The notes under the pieces were generated by a model, which was given only the letters and a program-made list of their open reading frames with translations, ran no database searches and had not been told where the DNA came from. The position numbers and the translations under genes were made by a program. This document shows, piece after piece, positions 1 through 9,955 of a stretch of 64,000 nt of DNA; position 1 is the first letter of the stretch; each line of letters opens with the position of its first letter. Source of the DNA: Allodiplogaster sudhausi. Lineage: Eukaryota; Nematoda; Chromadorea; Rhabditida; Diplogasteridae. The stretch is taken from positions 3,341,001 through 3,405,000 of the forward strand of contig CALZFC010000031.1 of the NCBI GenBank assembly GCA_945643635.1. Direction: 5' to 3'.

Positions 1-540
1 TACATATATCTTTCTTTTTCTCTCTCTCCTTCGTTCTCACTCAGTCTTTGTATCATCTCCCCCTTTTCTCTTCCTCTCTATCTCTCTACCTCTCTCTCTC
101 TCTCTCACTCTCATTCAATCTCTCTCATGCTCAATATTCCATCATGCTCTTGAGCCCCGTCCATACTTCATCTGGTTCTGCATACCATTGCTGTAACCGA
201 AAATGCGTTTCAGCTGCCTTTGTTGAAGAGAATTGAAACAAAAATGACAGGTTCAAAAGAATGCTCATACATCATCAAAAGGTTAATAGCTCGACAAAGA
301 GAGCGGGAAATATGATTTATGTAGGAGAGTTTTAGAAAATGATAGAGTTAATAGAGAGAGAAAGAGCGAGAAGGAATGTAATATATAATCTGCTCATATA
401 ATCCCTACAATACAGCCAAATATTATTAGATTGATTGCTAGAAATGCTTAACCAAACAAAACCTCCTTTTTTCGTTGAAGAACTGGGAAGCATAACTAAA
501 AATGGGGAAGCATAACTTAAGTCTGAAAGCCATTACAAAC
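1..540. other. CT-rich then AT-rich non-coding stretch
   Basis: The first 130 bases are an imperfect CT-rich tract. The rest is AT-rich with no open frame, splice pattern or repeat I can interpret. The short open frame here translates to Leu/Ser runs from the CT tract and is not credible as a gene. Confidence 0.5.
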
Positions 541-1169
541 GGACATGTGAGGTGAAGCAATTCATGATTGAAAAGCGTGTAATGAACGAACACAACGATG
601 TTTTCTCATCGCGATTCGTGGGCGAAGGGATGAAAAAAAGGCTTTTTACAAATCAAAATTGTAAGTTAACAGACTTTTCAAGGGCGAGATGCATAGAAGA
701 TGAGTTGTTAGCAAGAAGAGTTGTAACCGCAAGTGTAGCGATGAGATAGAAAAGATGGAGAGCGCGACAGTCGAGTGTGTCCAAGTTCACTGCTCTATCG
801 ATGACGTTGTCCGCTCGCGTGCACAACGCTAATGAATATTATTTACTTTTGTGGTGTAATAAAATTGAAAGTGGTCCATGTCCAATCAATAAGTTTTCTT
901 AGATTAAAACATGACTTTCGGCAAAGCATAATATTAGTAAATATCCTCACCGAAAGTGCGACTGAGTAAGGCCGCGTGACATTTCGGCCGACTGAGTTGT
1001 ACCGAAATATTGCATAAACATGCTGTCACTGCTGCTCATTCTATCTGAAAGGACAACAGACGATGGAGGAAGCTTCAAATAAACAACCTATTGTTATTTT
1101 ACACTCTCGGTCTTGTTGTCTCCTCAGCCCCATCTCTCTCTCTCTCTCTCTCTTTCTCTCTTTCTCTCT

Positions 1170-1212
<43 letters not shown>

Positions 1213-1315
1213 AACCCTCTCTCTTCTCTCCCTCCTTCTCCTTTCCAGTGAGTTGTTCCACGTCTTCAGTCAATAAAGTAACGTCACTGCTGTAAGTCAT
1301 GAAAAGGAAATCCAT
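541..1315 (-). pseudogene. Decayed 3' end of an SMPDL3-like phosphodiesterase gene
   Basis: This stretch is a diverged direct copy of the last three exons and introns of the SMPDL3-like gene at about 5.58-6.49 kb. The block starting near 1315 reads MDFLFMTYSSDVTLL, against the intact MDIAFLYITYYADVTLL. The second block (about 1045-950) keeps its acceptor, the peptide RMSSSDSMFMQYF (intact RMRDSDSVFMQYY) and its GTGAGG donor, but then loses frame. The last block (about 830-750) matches the intact terminal exon only as degenerate DNA. A CT microsatellite has expanded inside the first block. No upstream exons of the gene are present. I infer a truncated segmental duplicate under no constraint, separated from its source by the serpentine-receptor gene. 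Confidence 0.75.
1128..1215. repeat. (CT)n microsatellite
   Basis: Nearly pure CT dinucleotide tract lying inside the decayed phosphodiesterase copy. The Arg/Glu and Ser/Leu open frames across it are artefacts of the repeat. Confidence 0.9.
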
Positions 1316-1764
1316 CTAGATTCATCACAAATTCTCATTCATTCTTTCTCTCATCACGTAGCATCCTATACTTTTTTCCAAGCTAATGAGCCAAAGGTAA
1401 TCCTTGTTCCTCCGTCCAAGTGGCTCTTCAACAAATCACACATCCTAATATCATCTAAGACTAGTTGGTGCTTTATTTATAGAGCCTCCTAGAACTTCCC
1501 CACCTTCTCCATTGTAATGTTCCACGTTGTGAACGTTCTGTAACTGAAATGCTTCAACCAGCCGAACATTCCCAAAGAGATAATTTACTTCGAAGAGGAA
1601 ATACAAGAAACAAGAAACAATCTCCGAATTGCTGTTCAAAAAGGGCCGTAAGTGATGCGAAAACGCAATAAGAACTCGAAATAATCTTTGGCATTTCTTT
1701 TTCGCGTTAACAAGCCTTTTACGGCGGCAATGCAGCAGGGCAGTTTCGATGTTTATGACCGTTA

Positions 1765-3331
1765 CTAATACAATGTATTTGTCTTGGCGCAATTTCTTTT
1801 GATATGCGGGAGAAGCTTAACGAAAGCCATATAACAGAGCCGGGGAGCGCGGCGGTACTCGCGTGAGACAGCAATGACAATGACCGGGTTGAGAAGGGCC
1901 GGGAAAAGGACGAGGAAGGGGACAGCGGGGACTAAGATGGCGAGAACTGGAGAGAGGAACATCACGTACGGCACGAAGGTGAACACGACGGGGCAGGTTC
2001 CCTTCAATTATTGATTGATTTGTTGAATCGATTTAGCTTTCAATAACCTGTAGCGTGAGCATGAGAAGCATGCGCCGATGGCCGCCGCGCGCCTTGCTTG
2101 TCATGACGCGTCGCTTGATGAGCAAAAGGATGCGGCAGCCGCACGCTGCCATCACACACAGCAGCAGCAGCTCCAGCACGCAGCCCACGGCCTTGCGCAG
2201 CAGAGTCGAGAACTACAAATGGTTAGAGATTAATGTAGCACCGTTATCGACTCGGTCATTTGAGGATAAGGGATATGGTATATCAAAAGCATAAGGCAGT
2301 GATAAAAGTCGCAATGATGAACTGTTTCTACAGAAATGCAAATAGCTGACGATGCTAACATCTCTATTGAACAAGTCGATGGCAATCATGGGCTGCGTGT
2401 CGGAGTGGACGGGGAAGAGCCCATCAGCCCGTCTCTTCGCCTCTTGCGTCATCCACATTGCACTCTGCATGCACACGCCGTACGAAGCGGGCACCGCGAC
2501 GCCGGCCACGCACAAAGCCACGCCCAGCATCTTCGTGACGCGCGCGTGGTGCTCGCGCCAGCTAAACTTTGCGAAAAAGGCTCACTTAGTTATAGGAACG
2601 AAAAATCACTTTTGAATTCGCGCCTTTTGCCTGACCAACCTGCAGAGATCATGTGATTTAGAGAGGCGAGACTACAAAAGTCAGGAAAATTGTAATAAAT
2701 TTTGTTCCACTTCATGCACCTTCCTTGAACGAATCTATGTAAATATATTAATTTCACTTTTATTTCTGATTGATGTGTACATACATATGTATTTAAAAGA
2801 TCGCTAAAATTGGCGTACTCGGCAATCTAGCCGTAGCGGTAGAGAAAGCCGCCGGTGACGAGTGCAATGTTGCCCATGTAGGCAAAGTTGTACACGAAGA
2901 TGGTGACGTAACCGGTGAGAGAGACGGGCGGAATGTACGGAGAAGCTGAGACAATCAACATCTACCGCTGTACATCTTCTGTGCGTGGACGAACAGGCGT
3001 ATTAACGTGTTAAATTCTCAGTTATTGACTAGTTTAACAAAATTTTACAAGTTAATATACCTGTGAATCATATTTCTTATTAATCTTGACGACTGCACAG
3101 TTGAAGAAACATACAGAACATAAAGCAACACAGAAAGATGGCGCTGACTGGTGACAGAAAAGCGGCAGCACCAGCGAAGAGGCAATCGATAATTGCAGCG
3201 ATCAAAAGGATGTATTTATAGCTGGCAACCAGGCGAGAGGGGACACTGCTCAGCAGCCAGATATGGATCACGTTGAGGAGGCCGATGAGTGCAGCCAGGA
3301 CGAAAAGCAAGGAGGCATGCCACTCGGCCAT
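1765..3331 (-). CDS. Nematode serpentine-receptor-type 7TM chemoreceptor
   Basis: Five predicted exons (minus strand): 3331-3149, 2961-2831, 2561-2360, 2212-2048 and 2001-1765, about 305 aa, the usual size for nematode Str/Srh/Sri/Srd-type receptors. Exon 1 carries two hydrophobic helices and PSRLVASYKYILLIAAIIDC. Exon 2 ends with GGFLYRYG, like the TM3 YRY end of these families. Exon 3 holds TM4 and a long extracellular loop. Exon 4 holds TM5 and a basic loop ending HRRMLLMLTLQ. Exon 5 holds TM6-TM7 with LLNPVIVIAVSREYRRAPR and a basic tail. The start is the Met before the first helix. Junctions 1/2, 3/4 and 4/5 are phase 0 with GT-AG ends. Junction 2/3 lacks a GT donor: the exon runs into an in-frame TAG, so the gene may be damaged or use a non-standard site. 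The subfamily is not resolved. A role in chemosensation is inferred from the family. Confidence 0.75.
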
Positions 3332-3334
3332 ACT

Positions 3335-5580
3335 CTCGGCTGAACTATACTATTGATTAATTCTATCAATCGATATGCAAACGAGTAAAGCAGCGACAGT
3401 ACACAATGAAGTGAGAGAGAAGTTAAATGAGCGGTAAACTCATGGTTTTTATGTTTGCATTTGAAATACATGTCATTTGAAATCCTGGCGCAAGAAACTA
3501 GCCCGAGATTGACTAGTCTCCACTAGATTCCCGAGACGAGAGTTCCAATTATCACGCTAAAAGGAGCTATTTGGATAATTAGGATAGATCGGCCGTGTCC
3601 TGGTCATCGAGTTTCATATTCGGGAAAGAGCATTCGCTTGCATAGCTAATAAAAGAATTAGTGTTTTTGGACTGCAAAGATATCAATGGCCGGAGCAAAC
3701 ATAAATGTTCTATAAAATATAACTTCTTCTTTTATCTTCCCATGTGATCTATGTAGTATCCCTTTAAGTGGACATTTTGAAAATCAGTATTTAGTATGAT
3801 TCTTTTGTTCGATGCATTAGAAAACGCCTCTGCCGAAGCACCCGATGCATCCCCAAACACAAGCTACTAGATGTTGCAAGAAGACAGTCTCGGCCCCTCC
3901 TGCATAGTTTGCACGTCATTTTCAAATAATAATGGGAGAGATAGACGTCAGGGAAAAGCGAGACAATGAAAAAGCTTGAGAGAAGTTAGATTTCGAATAA
4001 TAAATTTTTTCAGGGCAGAAAAAGATCGTCGTGGATCATTTTCTGCAACATACTAAACAGACGCCCGGTCGGTTAAATGTTTTTGCGGACTACACATACC
4101 TATATATTCTTGATGAAAGAGAATTGTAAGATCGCTAGTAGGATACTCAAGATATGTTGAAAGTGCGAAGTTTTGTAAAAGAAAAATCATGGCGAACTAA
4201 TTAAATGGCAGGACTGACGCGATAAAAATGTAATATATATCCAAGTGAAATCATATGCGCGGTCATAAATTTTTTCTATGTTCATGAACAATACGAAGAA
4301 CTAATGGTAAACTACATACGACCATAAGATTATTTAGATTGAATTAGTGTCTGGCAGTGCTATAATGCTAGCATCTGTCAAGTGCAGTACCACTCACGAG
4401 GCAGGGAAAAGATTCGAGCGACTCCGACCGAGTCGACCCGCAAGGAAACAAAAAATGGATTAAAAATGGTCAAAACTTACTCACAAGGCATTGCAAATAT
4501 TTTTGGTTGCTTCTCTAACACGAGATAGTGAGCGACCAAAAGTGAAAGGAAAAAGTGTGTAAAAAACCGTGCAGAGTAACGTAATACAAAATGGAGCATC
4601 CATAATGTTTAAAATGAGGTCGGTGATTATTGAAGATCTTGAAAACTACATAGTGCCTATGGAGAGCCAAAGAACCATGCAATTAAAATTTGATTTCCTC
4701 AGATTTTGTAGTATTTTCTATGAAGTATTTTCAGCTCTTTTTCACTTCTAGCGCTACGAGAAATTGTGGTGCTAATGTCAATAATACTTACAACATAAAG
4801 TTAATATTTTGTCCTTTTCAAATTTTACTTAGCTCGCACATCTCGAGCTGCGCGGAGCCGCTTGATCCTTATCCCCGAGCTAGTGACCGGTACTATTAGT
4901 AATAAATACCAATTAATCCTTATCGATGATGCTGCCCGAACTCCGTCATGTTTGCCAGTTATTAGTCAATTCATGATTATTTATCAGGCTGTAGTACACA
5001 ATTAAATTGATCGTATCATTTTCAGTTAAATCATAATGAGATTAACAAAGCAAGCGTGAGATGAAGGCAAATTGACAAACATATATTCAGACATTCCAAT
5101 AATTTTATTGGAGTCATATGATCAACGCAAATTCCTTAAAAATATCATTAAGAAGTTCTGTTATTTAAAAAAAAAAGTGGAGATTGCACAGTGGAGTTCT
5201 TAGGTCAAATGAATATATTCTATTGCCAAGTGCCCCTCTACTACCTCATGTCTGGCTTAAAATATGATAGGTGGAAATGGATCAATTAGCGGAGGGTCGG
5301 ATAGAGGAAGAAACAAGCGTTGGGGGGGGGGCGGCGCGAACAATTGACACTGACAGGCCAGCCCAACCACATGAGAGTCAGAAGGCTGGCATGGTCACAT
5401 GCCATGTCCTTAGTAGACATTGCACTCTAAATCCTCTCGAAGATCGCTCATTCTTCTCGTCTGAATTGCCTGATTCTAAATGTAAGCGCGCCTTTTGCCG
5501 ACATTGCTATAAAAAAATTGTCAAAACGAATTTTGTTTTATCCACGCGGAAGTCTGAAAAACGCACGCAGTAGTCAGGCC
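3335..5580. other. Intergenic region, no gene seen
   Basis: AT-rich DNA between the receptor start and the 3' side of the phosphodiesterase gene. Open frames are short and resemble no family. There is a short poly-G run near 5323-5331. I see no repeats or RNA genes here. Confidence 0.5.
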
Positions 5581-5774
5581 AACACAAGTAGACATGTGAG
5601 GTGAAGTGAATCTTGATTGAAAAGCGTCTAATGGAAAAAAATGTTTTACCAAAAACTAGCAGTGTAGTTTCGCGAGTAGGAAGTGATGGAATGAAGTTGT
5701 AAAAAGCTTTTACCAAAAAAAGATTATAAATTAGCGGAAGTTTTCTCGGGAGTTGTAGGGAAGAATTGTTCCAA

Positions 5775-8700
5775 TCAGAGGAGCAGCAATGAGAAAACCA
5801 AGGCTGCGAGGGCCAAGAGTGCGCGTGTTCTCTGCTCTGCCGATGACGCTGCCCGCTCTCGTGGCGGAGCCTTTTCGAGGCAGACGAAGTAGTCGTCGAG
5901 GTCGGCGTGTGAAAGGGCGCAGAGGTGAGCGGCACTGGTTACAAAAGATTTACTTGTTTGTATGAAAACTAGTAATCAATGTAATACTTTCATATATGTA
6001 CATACATATTTTAAAGCAAATTTTACAGGGAATTAAGTTTGGCATTAGTTTCCGCATCTAAGAAATTAACGAATATTCATTTTGACTTAAAAAAGTCAAA
6101 ATGAATATTAGTAAATATCCTCACCGAAAGTGCGGATCAGGTCGCGTGACATTAAAGCCGACTGAGTTGTAGCCGTAATATTGCATAAACACACTGTCAC
6201 TGTCGCGCATTCGATCTGAAAAGACAACTGATGTTGGACGAAACTTCAAATAAACACCCTATTATTCTTTTCCACCCTCATTCTTGTTGCCTCCTCATCT
6301 CCATTCTCTCTTCTCTCCCACTCTCCGCTTGCCAATGAGTTGGTCCATCGTTCTCGCAGTAATGCCTTCAGCCAACGAGTACGCATCTTTCATCTCGTAC
6401 TCAAGACGGAAGCCGACTCCAGGAACGCCAGAGTTCAGTAGAGTAACATCAGCGTAGTAAGTTATGTAAAGGAAAGCGATATCCATCTAATTTTAAGCAC
6501 TTAAAAAATAGTTTTAACGAAATTTGACGAACAAAACAATTAGAAAAATGTGATTGGTTGTAACCTGATTTTTCGATAGGCTCCCGTACGCTCGTCAACG
6601 TCGTAGACTCGGAAGGCCGGATTGTTGGCCCCGCCGCCCTCCAGGCCCATCTCCCACGGCGTGACAGCAGGAGCCATTAGCAGCAGCTGAACCGGCTCGC
6701 CGTCAGGATCCTACAGTAGCCTAGTTGTTAGTGGCGCCTCACGGCAATCTGTACTACCCCAGTTCGGACCCCGAGGAGAGCAGAAAATAAAAATGTTTGA
6801 CTTACCCGCACAATGTGGAAGGAGTCAGAGTGGTGGTGGCCGAAGAGAAGCCATCCAATATTGTCCGCATAGTCGGCTATGAGACCAACCAGTCTGGGAA
6901 TGAGATTATGAAGACCTAACAGTTACTGTATGTAAGCTATAGCACAAAATAGTTTATTGATGCTACGGTTAAATGTTTCCAACGAATAAAGATTAGTAAA
7001 TATATTAAAAGAAATACCGTTTGTTATACTCTGGACGAAGCCACGTGATGTTGGGCGATCTCTCAAAGGCTATAAGAGAAGAAGCCTTTTAAAACTGAAG
7101 CCTTTTTAAACTATCTAACAATAATTATAACGTTGATTCACTATAATGTTGCATGCCGAAACGAGAGTAAAACATGTATTAAGAAAGAAGAAGGAAAGTT
7201 CTCACCGCCTGGCGCAATATGCGCTACGATGTGCACGAGCTGGCGGCAGCCTTGTCCTGGCTGACATCTAAAGCTAGTTCATATTCATTCATGTCGGAAA
7301 GAAATTGATGAGAATCATTTTGAGAAACGAAAAAAAGCTAATTACGCTGCGGCTGCGCGCAACTCTCGCTCGATGAATGCAAATTGGCCCGCCGGATCAG
7401 CTTTCTCTGTAAAATTGTCGACCGCGTAGTTCCATCTGCAAAGAATTAACCAGCTTCTAATGCAAAAGAGCTCCGTAATTTATGACCGCAAAATAACAAC
7501 AACAAAAAAACTTTCACATCAGAAATGATGTTGCTTAGAATGTCAAATGTTAAGACGAAAATAGCTCGTACAGGTTGGTGTTGAGCACGAGCACAGTCCC
7601 GCTCGGCAGTAGATATTTGTAAAAACCACCGCGACGAAATGTTGCCTATCAATTATTGCCAAGTTTTTTATATCTTACATATATCTCTTTGTTTCGAAAA
7701 GTTCCTTATTCATTTTAAGATTGAAAATTTCATTTGAAGATCTCCCGACCTCATTATCCGGGTGCGTCCTAATTGGAAACTGCCAGAGTTGGAGTGCGTA
7801 GTCGTAGAGTGTGCTGTTCGGCCTCAAGCAGTTGTTTACCTTGTATGCATTTAGTATTTCGATGTAAATATTATAACTGTTTTATGCGTAATTTGTAAGC
7901 TGTGTCTGTGTGTGCATATTTTATAATATAAGACCGATTTAAAGTATGTAACAAACTCGAATTGATCAGGCGGAGCGTAATCGTGATTGCCGAAGACGGG
8001 CAAAATGGTCGAGGTGCTGTTGAACACGCCGTACACCTGACTTGTCGTGTACGCGAGAACGCGGTGGACATCTTAATAAGCCAGCTTTGAATATCTATGT
8101 TTTAAGGATACTTTTACAAGCCAGAATAGATTCATAAAGAAAAGAATGAATCGATATCTGACACTCCATGTCCCTGGTCGGATCGGTTCCTTGATTTTTG
8201 GTCAAATGATTTTTGGTCAAGTGATTATTGGTCAAATTTTTGCTGATTTTTGGTCAAATGATTTTTAGTCACTGATTGTTGGTCAAATGATTTTTGGTCA
8301 ATGATTGTTAGTCAAATGATTTTTGGTCAGATTTTTTCACAAATTTGTGATTTTTGGTCAATTTTGAATTATGTCGAATTAAATTAGCGCTACGAATGAA
8401 AATATTGCCAATTATGGTACGCCTTCAAGTCCCACCTATGTACAGAATAGGGTATATTTAATTCATAAGTGATTTACTTTACAATGAAAATATAAGGGAA
8501 CTGGGGCAGTGTATGTATGTACTTGTCTTTGAGCTCGACAGTGACAATGACTACCTGCCAGGCGAGTTTATTACTCGGCGATAATAGAGACAACAAGGTA
8601 GAGAAGATAATGCCTCAGGAGAAGTAAATTCAGGCATTGGGTAAGGGCGTGTGGCCAATCGTGGTGGTCGTTGACGGGATCAAGTAGGGAGGGGGACAGA

Positions 8701-9892
8701 AAGCGACCAAGCTTAAGGCTGGTCACCTCGCGGACAAAGCAAGCTTACTAGGAGATAGGCTCGGATATACTGAGGAAAAGCAGCAAGTGAGAAATAGCAC
8801 GGGGAAAAGGGTGATTAAATTCTACATACACTACCTTCCTTTCGGCGCCCAAAGAAGGTCTTTTCGGCGCCGAAAGGAAGGTAGGGTATGTAGAATTTAA
8901 TTTTGCTCCGTTTCGAACTGGCCTTTAACATATACCAGTTAATTTTACTTGGGTTCCCTTTACAGGAGAATTGACAAGTGTTCGGGGTTCGTAATTGTTT
9001 GTGATAGTTTTCTTGTGCTTGAGTATAAGAAGGGATGCCCAGCACATTTCAAAGCACTATTCGATAATTTTTTATATATTTTAATGCACAAGTTGAAAAT
9101 TTGACCAAACATCACCGATTTGTGAAAAAAATCTGACCAAAAATCATTTGACCAATAATCATTGACCAATAATCATTTGACTAACAATCATTGACCAACA
9201 ATCATTTGACCAAAAATCATCAAAAATTTGACCAATAATCATTTGACCAATAATCATCTGACCAAAAATCAGGTCACCGGTCGGATCCGGCTGGCTGTGA
9301 TTCACTTCGTGTGGAATGTTGTCGCCTGTCCAGACAACGAGATCGGGCGCCGGCACGAGGCGGCGAGCTTCGCGCACAGCAAACGCAATCAGGGCCTGAC
9401 CATTATGATAATGAGGACATACATATGTATGTATCTTCTTACTAAATCAACTCTTCAATTACAGTAATCAACTTCTCTCGTGAGATGATTACCTCATTCA
9501 GATACTTTCACAGTCTAAACAGAACTGTTAAAGCATGAAAAGCGTAAGCAAACACACTGCTGGCGAATCGCACTTGTAGTCGCCGTAGGGTCCAAGCCGA
9601 TTCGTCGCCGCCTCGAGCAGGGAAGTCAAGTTATCATTGAGGTGACACATCCTAAAAGCATAAGAGAGTTTCGTATTTTCCTCGATTTGTTTATTGTACA
9701 AAACTGATAGGAAATTTTTCAAACAAAAATTGCTTTCATCAAATTATTCGCATGCCTGTTCCGATCGCCGTCGATGTTGTATTCGGGGTCGAAGTGCATA
9801 TCGGAGAACTGTAGAATAGTGTAAGCGAAAGCGGAGAAGTAAAATGAGAGAAGAAGAAGAAGAAAGAGCCAAGGCATACTCCAAGTTAGCAT
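5775..9892 (-). CDS. Acid sphingomyelinase-like phosphodiesterase (SMPDL3-type)
   Basis: Secreted metallophosphodiesterase family. Predicted exons: 9892-9756, 9651-9558, 9395-9278, 8189-8163, 8071-7953, 7839-7750, 7645-7572, 7435-7346, 7267-7206, 7069-7018, 6893-6806, 6710-6565, 6486-6333, 6215-6125, 5934-5775; about 500 aa. All metal-site motifs are visible: SDMHFDP, WTGDN, GNHDY, an AH in VHIVAHIAPG, and GHHHSD. Also seen are GPYGDYKCDSP, LNTNL and APAVTPWEMG, as in SMPDL3A/B. The start is the Met opening a signal peptide (MLTWSMPWLFLLLLL). The C-terminus has small residues then a hydrophobic end (LLALAALVFSLLLL), suggesting a GPI signal. Two introns appear to use GC donors (after 9756 and 6333). 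Oddities: a Mutator-like element splits exon 3/4, and junction 6565/6486 is out of phase (2 to 0), so a frameshift or missed micro-exon is possible. Family assignment is strong; functionality is uncertain. Confidence 0.88.
8176..8184. repeat. Target-site duplication, left copy
   Basis: GGTCGGATC immediately outside the left end of the Mutator-like element. The identical sequence lies at 9279-9287. On the gene's strand it encodes Asp-Pro-Thr. Confidence 0.85.
8185..9278. mobile_element. Non-autonomous Mutator-like inverted-repeat element
   Basis: A 1,094-bp element whose ends are inverted copies of about 182 bp (8185-8366 and 9095-9278). Both are made of tandem TGATTTTTGGTCAAA-like subrepeats. 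The outer 20 bases match at about 16 positions. It is flanked by a perfect 9-bp direct repeat, GGTCGGATC, at 8176-8184 and 9279-9287. Nine-base duplications and long inverted ends are typical of the Mutator superfamily. No transposase frame is present, so it would depend on a partner in trans. It interrupts codons of the SMPDL3-like gene. Removing it and one repeat copy restores a continuous reading frame across the site, so this is the insertion point. Confidence 0.85.
8814..8901. repeat. Long near-perfect hairpin inside the element
   Basis: Two 36-base arms, 8814-8849 and 8866-8901, are reverse complements with a single mismatch and a 16-base loop. The arm tips carry GGCGCC. This lies in the interior of the Mutator-like element, not in its terminal repeats. 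It could be a nested miniature element or a structural core. Confidence 0.85.
9279..9287. repeat. Target-site duplication, right copy
   Basis: Identical 9-bp partner of 8176-8184, abutting the right terminal inverted repeat. Confidence 0.85.
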
Positions 9893-9904
9893 TCTGCTGA
9901 AACA
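9893..9904 (-). promoter_or_regulatory. Possible trans-splice or 5' UTR acceptor
   Basis: On the minus strand a TTTCAG acceptor lies four bases before the chosen ATG of the phosphodiesterase gene. In nematodes such a site directly before a start codon often receives a spliced leader. It could equally be the end of a 5' UTR intron. The position supports the chosen Met over the upstream in-frame Met at 9955. Confidence 0.35.
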
Positions 9905-9955
9905 TAGTAAATGAGGTAATTGTAACAGAACTTCAAATTCAAGATATATCGCCAA

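Noticed and set aside
1063..1315. Ser/Leu-rich and Arg/Glu-rich open frames
   Set aside because: They translate the CT microsatellite. Only the minus-strand MDFLFMTYSSDVTLL part is meaningful, as a pseudogene remnant.
5507..5935. 142-residue minus-strand frame with Ser/Thr-rich start
   Set aside because: Overlaps the true last exon of the phosphodiesterase gene in another frame. The frame with LCALSHADLDDYFVCLEK matches the family and the incoming phase.
8163..8189. Acceptor at GACCAG|GGAC for the element-derived intron
   Set aside because: It shifts the frame downstream; the ATCAAG|GA site keeps it.
8815..9467. Open frames with repeated WSNDF/GQMIIG peptides
   Set aside because: These are translations of the Mutator-like element's tandem subrepeats, not a protein-coding gene.
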